Shown here: piece by piece, positions 9,837 through 18,040 of the stretch | How positions within the stretch are numbered: position 1 is the stretch's first letter | Layout: each line of letters starts with the position of its first letter | Assembly (NCBI GenBank): GCA_049999725.1 | Contig: JBNGIS010005669.1 | Span: 1 to 20,772, forward strand | DNA length: 20,772 bases | From: Haplomitrium mnioides | Lineage: Eukaryota > Marchantiophyta > Haplomitriopsida > Calobryales | Direction of reading: 5' to 3' | Notes under the pieces: generated by a model | What the model was told of the DNA's origin: nothing | Seen by the model: the letters and a program-made list of their open reading frames with translations, nothing else | The model's database searches: none | Program-made: the position numbers and the translations under genes

Positions 9837-10140
9837 ATGCCAGCATGCCTTTTAGGCCTTGAAGGATGTGCTGGCTTCCTTGCCTTTCCTAGCTACAATC
9901 AACTAGTCTCTTCGTTTTTTGGTCATGGTGGACACTTCTTCTACTTGCAAGAGCACAGTACTAGCACACAAGTTAAGGATGGCAAAGAATGTTCTATTTA
10001 TTATGCTAGACGTCAACTCAACATGGCAAAGAGAAATTATAATATGACTGAGTGTGAGGCCCTTAGATTGGTTTATGTAGTCCAAAAAGTTTGATAGTAT
10101 CTTCTCGGCTACCCTTTCACTTTCAATAGCTGCTACTTTG
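9837..10140 (+). pseudogene. Gypsy RNase H, truncated
   Basis: The frame continues from RT. The first strand with its catalytic Asp is degraded (FFGHGGHFFYLQ). The middle (IYYARRQLNMAKRNYNMTECEALRLVYVVQK) is a good match to gypsy RNase H and keeps the Glu in TECEAL. A TGA follows at about 10092, then YLLGYPFTF, after which the expected DHxAL strand cannot be read. The element ends here. Confidence 0.8.
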
Positions 10141-10936
10141 AACCAAAATAGTCTACTCAAAACAAGAACCTTTTAAAAAGGAAAAAACGTAGTTTTTGAC
10201 CTCAAAAAACAAAGAAAACAAGGTTACTTTTGAAAAAAAAAAACTATATGAGTTTATTAGCTTCATTGTTTTTGTTGTTTTAACAACCATTACTGAAAGA
10301 AAGTCATTTTTACTATCCAAAATCAATTGATGTTCTTAGTTTTCATAAAAACTAAGAATATCTCAAAATCGATGAAATTATAAAAATTGTGGTATGTTTT
10401 CACAAGAAACCTGCATTTATCATTGATTGCATTTAGGAGATCAAAAATTGAAATATACATTAGAATAATTTGTTTTGAAATAAGTTTGGTTGTACAAACT
10501 CTATGCATGAATAGATAAGGTGCTCATTGAAGCTTATTTTTTGGAAAAAAATAGAAAACATGAGGAAAATACCCAATTGGACTAAAAATCAATGGAATGA
10601 GTTTGGAATCGTAAGGCACAAAAACCAACAAAACATTGCATAGATTAAAGAGATCTTATTTCAAGTTCAAGCAAGAAAGAAGCTTTCTTTTGTAGTTGAA
10701 AATCCATGAGACAAAGGCTAAAGTGGGAATATTTTAGAAGGCTTCAACAATAAAAAAATCTCTTAGAATTTAGAGAATCATATACACAAAGGAGTTATAG
10801 TTAAGAATCAAAAAGGTAGTGGCTTTAGAGATTTACTTACGAGTGTAAACAAGCCACATCTCCAAGTTTTCGACAAGAGTATACTAAATAAAAGGTTTTG
10901 AGTTCTACAAGAGATTCTGTGAGCAAAGTAGAATCT
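10141..10936. other. AT-rich non-coding stretch
   Basis: No coding similarity is seen on either strand. One 61-codon minus frame (10323-10508) has a composition typical of chance in AT-rich DNA. It may be the 3' flank of the minus-strand pseudogene that ends at 11730, or unrelated spacer. Confidence 0.4.
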
Positions 10937-11237
10937 AAAGTCTACACGGTAGTCTTTGTACATGGAATCTTAAGGGTTTTATATCAACGTTAGTATGTGT
11001 GGAAGGCTTGGACTTCCATAAAAAAGTCTATGTGTGCATAGGAATCCAAGCTTAACATCTCAAGAATCGACACGAAAGTCTATGTACGGATGGGAATCCA
11101 AACTCAACATCTGGACACTCGGTAACAAAGACTATGTTGAACCTAAGTTTTACGTTCCGCATCAAAGTATTTGCTCGCACAAAGTTTCGACTTAAGCACA
11201 AAAGTTTATCCGTACATAAGGTTCAGACTTCTACAAC
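10937..11237 (+). repeat. Degenerate minisatellite with 52-bp and 37-bp units
   Basis: Units starting AAAGtcTAT... are spaced exactly 52, 52, 37 and 37 bases: starts at 11023, 11075, 11127, 11164 and 11201, with a more divergent copy at 10937. The two 52-bp copies agree at about 38 of 52 positions by hand count. The 52-bp form looks like the 37-bp core plus a 15-bp spacer. Each core tends to hold a near-palindrome of the type CTATGTGTGCATAG followed by GGAATCCAA. Confidence 0.6.
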
Positions 11238-11729
11238 CGAGTGTATATATGCTAAAGGATCTGTTTTTTGCAACAAAATCTAGACACGCCAAAGATTTCA
11301 TTTTCTAATTCGGAATCTAAAAGTAAAACTGGTACAAAGCTTTACATTTGAGTTAAAGCGCGCTACAAGTTTCAAGTTTTACAGCAAAGTCCTTAGAAGC
11401 AAAAGATTAAGTAGTCAATATGAGGAGATGCTTTAGCAATACCAAAATATTAAAGAATCAAACCTTAGCAAGCAATAAAGAAGGCAAGAATATAGTTGCA
11501 TTTTGGATAAGAAAATATTTTACAAACCAAACAAAAATATTAACTAAAGAATCAAGTTTCTTTCACAAAGAATAACAATCAACTTTGAATGATTTACACT
11601 AAAAAGTTCAAGGTGGCAGATAAATTCAACAAACTCCTTCAAAACATTTTGAGTTACTTTTAAAATAATAATCTTAAATTACAATATAAACTAAAAGTAC
11701 GTAATATACAATGAGGTTCTTCAATAACT
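11238..11729. other. AT-rich non-coding stretch with further weak repeat-like units
   Basis: No gene is seen. Some short pieces (around 11330-11400, with AAAGC, AAGTTTCAAG and AAAGTCC starts) resemble the neighbouring minisatellite but are too divergent to call. The 3' end of the minus-strand pseudogene abuts at 11730. Confidence 0.35.
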
Positions 11730-12430
11730 TTAGTCATTGGTGTCAACTTCTTCATATTCAACTTCAAAATATTTGTCAAGATTAATACTATCTACCTAAG
11801 TGTTAATAAAATTGGTTGAGTTTCTTTCAAACACATCAAGATTGATTGCTTTTTGTCTTTCATACTCAAACAAATTTGATTTAATAGTAGCTAGAGTAGT
11901 TTTTCTTAATTGGTTCTTTTGTGTGAGAAGAAAATCAAAAGACAAAATTGTGATTTGTGTTACATCAAGTAAATCAATATGTAACTTAGATTTGGATTTC
12001 CTTTTTGTTGTTGCTATTTGTTTTTGGGAAGTACTGTTCAAAAAATGCATTCTCAACCTCACAAGCAAACCATTGAACACCTATTTGTTTGAGGTTTGAA
12101 GGTTCTTCCTCATTAAAGAACATAAGTTTGAGGACTTTGGCAATCCAAAACGGTCTGCCTTTTGAATCGAGTGATGCAACAATACAAATAAACATTTTGG
12201 CTTTAATCTCATGTAGGTTGTCAAGTTTGTACCCATATCTGGTGTTGTGTGAAACAATCCTTTCTAACGGTCCAAGTGTTCTATCATAGATTGCTCAATG
12301 TGTAGAAAGTATATATTCTACTAGAGCATCTTCCTCAGTCTATTGAGCATGAAACTAAGAATCTAGATGAATATTTTGAGAATCATTACAAGTACTTGTT
12401 GATTGTGAAGGTAGAAAGGTGAATTCTGCT
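11730..12430 (-). pseudogene. C-terminal part: GRPFWIAKV block and tail
   Basis: One frame with three stops reads TEEDALVEYILSTH, NTRYGYKLDNLHEIKAKMF and DSKGRPFWIAKVLKLMF (about 12110-12165), then GVQWFACEVENAFFEQYFP. A frameshift near 12010 leads to KLHIDLLDVTQITILSFDFLLTQKNQLRKTTL. The block resembles the C-terminal module of the family (xRPFWIAKVLEV followed by a Trp-Tyr segment). An acidic tail (YFEVEYEEVDTND) ends at TAA 11730-11732, preceded by an in-frame TAG at about 11797. Confidence 0.65.
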
Positions 12431-12439
12431 TTGAGTCTT

Positions 12440-13469
12440 CATCTTTTTCTTTCAAGGATGTCAGCTGCAATCTCTTATTGGGCAAGAAAAAATTCATTCC
12501 ACCATTGAATATTAGAATCTGTAAAGAACTTGTAGCAGCTCTTACTTATGTTGTTCTTATTGCAAAGATCACTTTCTCAGCATCAACTTCTCTTTCTTCC
12601 TTTTGAGATCGTTTGGTTTTAGAATATGCCTTGAGAGAAATCAACATTGAACTTAAATTTTTTCTATTCACTTCAAGTAGACGTTTAAGTTGACAAATAC
12701 CATTTGGAAGTAACCAAAATTCATCTGTTGAAAATTATTTTCTCCAAATCTTTGCATTGGAATCAATTATCTGGAACTTGAGCCGTTGATTAAATGTAAT
12801 ATCATGTATCCTTTGAACTAGAGAGGGATGTTGTTGCAGAAATATTTTAAAATCCCATGTTTTCAACAAAAAAGTTGCATGAGGTTTAGGATTATACAAT
12901 AATTATAGTGTTTCACTAAGACTTGTACTTGTGAAAGCTTTGAGACGTTTCAAATGTTTCGATAATGTGATGAATATTTGACCGATTTAGTGATAAGTGT
13001 GGCCAAGCATGAGAAATCTGACCTTGATTTTTTGGACAACATTCTGGGCAATAAGAAGACTAAGATATCTAAATAAGATGGAATTCTTATTCTCTCATGT
13101 TGTGTTGTCCAATTGAAGATACAAAGTTGGAGGCAGCGGTCTTTAAAATCACATAATATTCTATTGAGCACCATTACTATCAAATTGGAATTGCTTCTCT
13201 AGTTTTCATAGGTTAAAAAGACCCTTGAAGAAAGATCTTGATCGAACATTAATGCACCAACAACATACACACCCACCAAATAATCTTTATCAATATTTTT
13301 CAGTGGCAAAGGCTAGTGTGAAATAGTTGTTTCTTCTGATCCATTCCATCAATAGCAATTCCTAAGAACTTTTGACTATTGACATAACATTTTCTTGGAT
13401 GGTTTGCAAGTTTTGTTTTTTCTTTCATTTGTTGATCGTGATGAAGAAATAGTTAGTGATAATATTTGA
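12440..13469 (-). pseudogene. Core part: RNase-H-like motifs
   Basis: From 13468 the frame reads HHDQQMKEKTKLANHPRKC and then FLGIAIDGMDQKK (about 13330-13370). After a frameshift come KNIDKDYLVGVYVVGALMF and, after another, LPPTLYLQLDN with ENKN following a TGA (about 13090-13145). RYLSLLIAQNVVQKIKVRFLMLGHT ends near 13000. In relatives GHT is followed by His/Ser and an Asp pair; here it is YH, a TAA and IGQ, so the third acidic position is gone. Past this, KHLKRLKAF... runs nearly open for about 130 codons to 12547 (two stops), including IHDITFNQRLKFQIIDSN. Confidence 0.7.
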
Positions 13470-14234
13470 CTGCATTATCACAAAGCATCAAAGAGATAAA
13501 AGTAGTTCAGCATGACATATGTTGATGTTTAAAACTTCAAAAAACAACCTCAAATGCTAAAAATATTCAAATCAGCTTCAACAATGTTTGGATTGGTAGA
13601 AGTGAGAATTTATAAAAAAATATTAAAAATAAACTTAAGTTAATTTAAATATAGGAGAATCCAAATAATACTCACAATAAGCACTTGTCTTTGGCTTGAA
13701 ATAATCAAAAGTTTCTAGAGAAGAAAAACAAGATTTATGTACAAGAGATCCTATACGCGCATAAGACCAAAAGCAACAACATCAATATCTTGGCTTGCTT
13801 TGACTATTATCGCAACTAGATTTGAAAGAAATAAAAACAAAACCTATGTGCATATAGGATTTGCAAACAACAAAAACGATTCTTGATATTGTTTATCTAG
13901 CAATCAATTCTTGATTCAAAGAAACAATAGAAAGACTCAGTGCAAGGCTGAAGTCACAACCAACAATCAGATCCATTTCCTTGCTTTATTTGACTCTCGA
14001 CATGGTTTGGATTCAAACTCAAAGCAACATACCCTATATGAGCATAGAGATTGTTCTTACAACTTAAGTTGTTAAGGTTTATTTAACTCCAATCTTGCTT
14101 TTTGAACAACTTAAAAAAAACAATAATCTTTTGGTACTTAGTTGAGAAAGCATAACATCTATAGAACTAAGCTTTGAGTCTAGTTAAAAGAGCATTGATT
14201 AACTGTAGGTTTCAAAAGAGAAGAAATTTGTTAC
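13470..14234 (-). other. Candidate intron of the DUF7869-type pseudogene
   Basis: On the minus strand the donor is AAG|GTAACA. The acceptor is a T-rich tract ending in AATGCAG|TC at 13470-13472. Coding similarity stops at the donor and resumes directly after the acceptor. The 765 bp between them have no coding similarity. Joining the two sides does not keep the frame as the sequence now stands, so either an indel has occurred nearby or the true junction differs. Confidence 0.45.
13745..14058. repeat. Degenerate repeats with CTATGTGCATAG-like near-palindromes inside the intron
   Basis: Three near-palindromic sites are seen on the plus strand: CCTATACGCGCATAAG near 13750, CCTATGTGCATATAGG near 13842 and CCCTATATGAGCATAGAG near 14031. 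The stretches around the second and third are alike (TTGCTTT...ACTAT/ACTCTCG...CAAA) and about 190 bases apart, suggesting an old tandem duplication. The motif matches the core of the 10937-11237 array. Confidence 0.45.
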
Positions 14235-14750
14235 CTTTGTCGGACTCCAAGACGGATTTTCTTGCAATGATTTTATTTCTTTGCATGTTTCACAAATAAC
14301 AAATCTATTGCATTTTGGAATTTTAACATTTGGAAAGTGAGTTCTCTAATGTTTTGTAAATCCCAAAACACTAAGAATGCAATCAAGATCTTTCTCTTTC
14401 AAATAAGTTGTGTAGTAGTCAAAAACTTCCCATTTTGTAACTTTTGTGAGTCGGCATTCTCTTGTAGTGTTCTTGAAAAAAACTGTCTATCCATTCATAC
14501 ACAAAAACTTCTTTAGTAGATAATTCTCTATTTTCAAAAATGCCTTTAGGATTTGTGTTTTTGAGATTTTGAATCCTTTGGATTCTATCATTCTCTATTG
14601 ATAATATTAATTTGAAGGATCTTTTATAGACAACGATACTGTCAAGCAGAGTGAACTGATTGTCAACATTGGAGTCTTTTCAAGGTATTCCCTACTATAA
14701 TGTGATATCTCGATTCTTCATGCTTTGTTGAAAATACATATCTCTCAGAT
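14235..14750 (-). pseudogene. Middle part: helical region and CxxC motif
   Basis: After KNLRDMYFQQSMKNRD and several stops, the frame gives FKLILSIENDRIQRIQNL, FVYEWIDSFFQEHYKRMPT and HKSYKMGSF (to about 14420). A frameshift leads to YYTTYLKEKDLDCILSVLGF, a TAG, then HFPNVKIPKCNRFVICETCKEIK (about 14270-14340). In the family as I recall it, this is the helical segment ahead of the catalytic core, with the CxxC pair probably binding zinc. It ends at a good splice-donor-like AAAG|GTAACA at 14234/14235. Confidence 0.65.
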
Positions 14751-14754
14751 TTTT

Positions 14755-15845
14755 TTAAAATATTATCTTACACAATGACAAACAATTATTTTGACAACAT
14801 GAAATTCTCTCCAATTTCAAAATTGATATTGGATCGAGCATTTTCTTCACAAAGCTCTTGTCATGATGGACTTTGTGCAAAGAATTTTTACGTAAAGTGT
14901 TCACCCGTTTGGGTTTTGGCCCAAACAAAGAATTCTTATATAGTACCGGTTGACTTAGTCTGTAGGCGAATCCATCCATTAGAGATAATTCATCGTCTTG
15001 AAAATCTTGAACATCATCGAGAACATTGTTTGTTTCTTCAAAGAATGTTTTTGAAGGATGAAGACCACCTTGAGGATTGGGAGAATTGGACCATGCGGAA
15101 AAAGAATCTTCATCAGTATCTTTAATATTAGAAAATATGTTTTTTGTAAAATAATCGGTGTCGTTGGCAATAGCTCCAATGAAATGTTGGTTGATTGAGA
15201 CTCTTTGCTAGAATCATTTCTTAAACTATCGTTTAAAGATTCCTTCAAAAGAATTTGGTTTCTTAAATATATCCCAATCTTATTAAAGGGTTCAACTTGA
15301 TTGGAAATCACTCCTTGTTTGAGTGGTGTTATTGGTGACAACAAATCATCTCCAAAATTGAAACTGTCCATGGACTCTATGTTTTTTGTGTTTTGGACAA
15401 ACGTGTTTGGATCTTGAACATCATTGTCTTCATTTGATGAGGACGAAGAAAGGTTCACAACGGTCTCGAAATTGTGACTTGAATGTCTTTTTGTTTTCCT
15501 GTTGGAGTAGTCAAAAGAAAAATTCAACTTTGATTTCTTGACCGGCAACAAAGATCTAGTGCATGCAAAAGGTTGAGTCTTGGATTCTATACAAGCATTG
15601 GGTTCTCTCTTTGATACTTTGCATGTAAGTTGTTCACATCTTAATCCAATGCACACATTGGGTTTAGTCATTGACTTTATATGTGTGTAGGGTTCACTTG
15701 CTTTTTTTTCATCTTGTGTAGAGTAATCTGATTCAACAAACACCATCTGTTTCCCCAAAATACTTGCTATCAAACTTGACACTTTAAGTATTCCATTGCT
15801 TACCTCCACAAAACAACGGTTTGAAACTATCTCTAGCTTCCGCCT
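14755..15845 (-). pseudogene. N-terminal part: repeat-bearing, acidic region and first Cys cluster
   Basis: Between about 15800 and 15190 one frame is open and contains Cys-bearing short repeats (PNVCIG, EPNACIE, PFACT), then a Ser/Asn/Asp-rich stretch (VVNLSSSSSNEDNDVQDPN). Around 15190 the coding frame shifts. The new frame stays open to 14755 and is strongly acidic (NTDEDSF-like and DDVQDFQDDELS segments). It then becomes basic (FGPKPKRVNTLRKNS) and reaches CCQNNCLSLC at 14770-14799. Just after a TAA, KNLRDMYFQ continues in frame. Bases above about 15800 read as gypsy integrase in another frame, so the true start is not known. Confidence 0.6.
15553..15695 (-). repeat. Short degenerate repeat array inside the N-terminal exon
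   Basis: About four units of 20-33 bp are seen on the minus strand, three of them beginning CCCTA or CCCAAT. The unit at 15573-15602 contains TATAGAATCCAAGACTCAA. This is very close to CATAGGAATCCAAGCTTAA and GATGGGAATCCAAACTCAA in the 11-kb array, in opposite orientation. The unit at 15631-15662 contains AATGTGTGCATTGG. Translated, the units give P-x-x-C-I/T-like peptides. Confidence 0.5.
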
Positions 15846-16229
15846 CATCCACCAACACCACAATGGCAATAAACCCACAAGATGTGGTTGGAAGCAAAGT
15901 GACAAGATCTAAACTTACAAGTTCTCACATAGCAGTAGGAACTAGTAGTGGTTGAAGAAGGTCAGTTGGTCTTTGATATGAAGCCTTCTTTTGCTGACAA
16001 CTATTACAAGAACAAACAAAGCCATGAACATCTTGAGCTAGGTCTAGCCAGCACCAAGTGCGTTGAAGCAACTCTATAGTCTTGTCTATCCAAAGATGCT
16101 CAAAGATTGGAATGTCATGTGCTTCTTGTAAATGAGCCATTCGAAGCGCATCATCTTATGGAATATATATTTAATGGTCTTGATAGAGAATAGCATCCCA
16201 AATGGAAAAAACATGATACTCACTATCTT
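15846..16229 (-). pseudogene. Gypsy-2 integrase, N-terminal zinc finger and start of core only
   Basis: An HHCC finger is seen in LQEAHDIPIFEHLWIDKTI...FVCSCNSCQQKK (about 15995-16140). The chain then reads LLQPLLVPTAM, a TGA where Trp is expected, and ELVSLDLVTLLP with the first catalytic Asp. Similarity ends after IAIVVLVD at about 15846, well before the second catalytic Asp. The rest of the integrase is absent. Confidence 0.85.
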
Positions 16230-16859
16230 TGACCTCTAAACATGCTCTAATAAGGTTAAAGAAGACAATTTCATGTAACTTTTGTCACAAGCTGTCAATG
16301 ATTGCTTCATCAAGATGCAATATGTTGACATTTGCAACCTCCAATATATTAGTCGATGATCTGGCCTTTGTGACAATGAATCAAGAATGGTATAAAACCT
16401 TCACGACTTATACTCCAACTTAATATCAAAGAGATGTAGCTGATCTTCCTATCAATGATAGTGACTTGTCATATTTTCTAAGTGAATTGATTGCAGCAAA
16501 GGCTTGTGATCGATATATATAAGTATATGCTTTTCTAAAAAATAGTGTCTCCAAATCTTGGTAGCATAAACCATTGCCAATTGTTCTCTATCCCTTGCAG
16601 AATAGTTTCTCTCCGCTCCATTTAGTCGACGTGAAATGAAGGCAACCAGATGAACTCAATCCTCAAACTCTTGTTGTAACACTTCTCCAATAGCAAAATT
16701 AGAAGCATCAAAGTCAATGATACAAAGTGCTTCTAGATCATACAGTTGTAGAATTGGATGAGAAGACACCACATCCTTGAGTTGTTGAAATGCCTCTTGC
16801 TCTTTGGTCATCTGTTGAAACTTTGTCTCCTTGCCTAGCAGATACGTAAGCGGTGTAGC
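16230..16859 (-). pseudogene. Gypsy-2 RNase H
   Basis: The chain reads LLGKETKFQQMTKEQEAFQQLKD, then LCIIDFDASNFAIGEVLQQEFED (16656) with the first catalytic Asp. After a TGA it reads VAFISRRLNGAERNYSARDREQLAMVYATKIWRHYF, with the catalytic Glu in REQLA, and IYIDHKPLL with the next Asp. Several stops follow. Catalytic residues are largely kept although the reading frame is broken. Confidence 0.82.
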
Positions 16860-17605
16860 AATATAAGCATAGTAATGGATGCATTTTTGATAAAAACTTA
16901 CTAGTCCATTGAAATCTTGAACATCCTTTGCATCATTTAGTGTTGGCCACTCTGTAATAGCCTTAATTTTCTCCTCATATATCTTGATGCCCTTCACAAG
17001 TACTTTATACCCTAGGTAATTGACCTCTTACTTCCAAAACTCACACTTAGACTTCTTGCAATAAAGCTTCCAATTGTGTAGTCTTTGCAATACTTCTTTG
17101 AGATGCTTATGATACTCAACTTCACTTTTACCAAAGATAAGGATATCGTATAAAAACACCAACACTGAGTTATTTTGTATGGATCAAAAACTTGATGCAT
17201 TTGATCCATAAATAATGTCGGAGCATTAGTAAGTCCAAATGTAGGAACCTTCCATTCAAAATGCCCATACCTTGTATAAAAAACTGACTTAGGCACATTA
17301 CTTGGCTTGACAGGAATTTGCCAATAGCCACTTTGAAGATCCAACTTACAAAAGAATTGCACACCATTCATTTGATCCAAAAAATCATCAATACAAGGTA
17401 AATGATAGGCATTCTTAACTATTTGTTTATTCAAGCCTTGATAATTTATACAAAGACAAAATCCACCACCTTTCTTTAGTAAAAAGAATACCAAAGCCTC
17501 CCAATACAAAGCACTATGTTGAATGAAATTCTTCTCAAAAATATCTATGAATTTCTTTCGAAGAACCTTTAATTCTTATGGTGATAGCCAATATATAGGT
17601 CGATA
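16860..17605 (-). pseudogene. Gypsy-2 reverse transcriptase
   Basis: The chain runs from RPIYWLSP (TAA at about 17577) through FCLCINYQGLNKQIVKNAYHLPCIDDFLDQM, FCKLDLQSGYWQIPV and FGLTNAPTLFMDQM. A frameshift near 17180 is followed by the palm motif as [12 protein letters not shown], where Tyr replaces the first Asp of the FxDD pair. CEFWK, a TAG, EVNYLGY and then GIKIYEEKIKAITEWP complete RT. The active site is lost. Confidence 0.88.
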
Positions 17606-17720
17606 TAACACTACACACATACATTGCACACCAAAAACTAGCACAAACACATACAAGAGTAGCGCATAAAGAACTTCAAGAACCCACAAGGTAAGAGATA
17701 CCTAACAAGGCCCTCTCCCT

Positions 17721-17731
17721 TCTTTATATAC
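17721..17731 (-). promoter_or_regulatory. TATA box in the chromovirus LTR
   Basis: The minus strand reads TATATAAAGA, a near-consensus TATA box, within the LTR. About 100 bases of R-U5 remain downstream, a usual geometry for a plant LTR promoter. Confidence 0.6.
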
Positions 17732-17859
17732 TAAGTGAAAAGCATTTTGCTTACATAGATGGTGAAACCCCATTGGTTCCTTTTCTATGCTCCTCTAATT
17801 GGACCACCTTTTTTTCCTCTCTTATTTATTGGACCACCCTTTACTTTTATTCTCCTTCT

Positions 17860-18040
17860 GTCACGTGTCCTTATCTTTAGAACTTCCATTTCTCTTTAGT
17901 TCTTCTTTTGCCACGTGTTCTTATCTTAGAACCTTCTATTTGCTTTAATCCTCCGCTTGCCATGTGTTATTATCCTATTCTAAAGTGCCCTTTCTTTCAC
18001 TTTAGTTCGTTGACTTTCTCTCCTCTTGCCAAGTGTCACT
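17860..18040 (-). promoter_or_regulatory. Tandem ~50-bp repeats with G-box/ABRE-like cores in U3
   Basis: Units beginning (G)(T/C)CACGTGT sit with core hexamers at 17862 (CACGTG), 17912 (CACGTG), 17961 (CATGTG) and 18030 (CAAGTG). Spacings are 50, 49 and 69. On the element's own strand the second reads AACACGTGGC, which matches the ABRE/G-box consensus bound by bZIP factors. The units also share TTATCTTAGAAC-like sequence. Upstream tandem repeats of this kind are usual LTR enhancers; a stress or abscisic acid response is inference. Confidence 0.6.

Larger units (their letters stand above)
6905..10140 (+). mobile_element. Decayed Ty3/gypsy remnant, plus strand, truncated after RNase H
   Basis: Gag, protease, RT and RNase H are readable in that order on the plus strand, then similarity stops near 10140. 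No integrase and no LTR were found on either side. RT sequence features (YSFLDGFSRYNQIEI, EIYLDVFTVYT, VSLNPKKCKF) resemble the non-chromovirus Tat/Athila side of plant gypsy, but the clade call is by eye. The gag part is peppered with stops. The protease frame (mod 1) and the RT/RNase H frame (mod 0) differ, so frameshifts have accumulated. Confidence 0.85.
11730..15845 (-). pseudogene. Decayed multi-exon gene of the DUF7869-type family (RNase-H-like, transposase-related?)
   Basis: Read on the minus strand through several frameshifts and stops, one gene-like order appears. It has an acidic disordered N-terminus, a Cys cluster (CCQNNC) and a helical region with FFQEHYKRMPT and HFPNVKIPKCNRF ending in CETCKEIK. 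A core with FLGIAIDGMDQKK, YLQLDN, ENKN and RFLMLGHT follows, then a C-terminal GRPFWIAKVLK block and an acidic tail. From memory this is the layout of the protein family carrying DUF7869, whose function is not established; its D-D-D-like motifs suggest an RNase H fold. At least four frameshifts and about a dozen stops show it is dead. The family name is recollection, not a search result. Confidence 0.7.
15846..17605 (-). mobile_element. Second Ty3/gypsy fragment, minus strand, cut at both ends
   Basis: RT, RNase H and the beginning of integrase follow each other on the minus strand. The fragment starts abruptly at 17605 inside the RT N-terminus (RPIYWLSP), where the 3' LTR of another gypsy element begins. 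It ends abruptly near 15846 inside the integrase core, next to the DUF7869-type pseudogene. Gag and protease would lie beyond the nested element, outside the window. The integrase zinc finger differs clearly in sequence from that of the element at 17606-20772, so it is a different family. Confidence 0.85.

Noticed and set aside
10323-10508. Small minus-strand gene of 61 codons
   Set aside because: AT-driven composition (Ile, Phe, Asn, Lys), no conserved motif and no supporting context.
10937-11237. CRISPR array
   Set aside because: Units are degenerate with no constant repeat/unique spacer alternation, in a plant nuclear context with no cas genes.
11800-12289. Plus-strand frames of 99 and 66 codons
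   Set aside because: They lie antisense to the C-terminal block of the minus-strand pseudogene, whose translation is recognisable.
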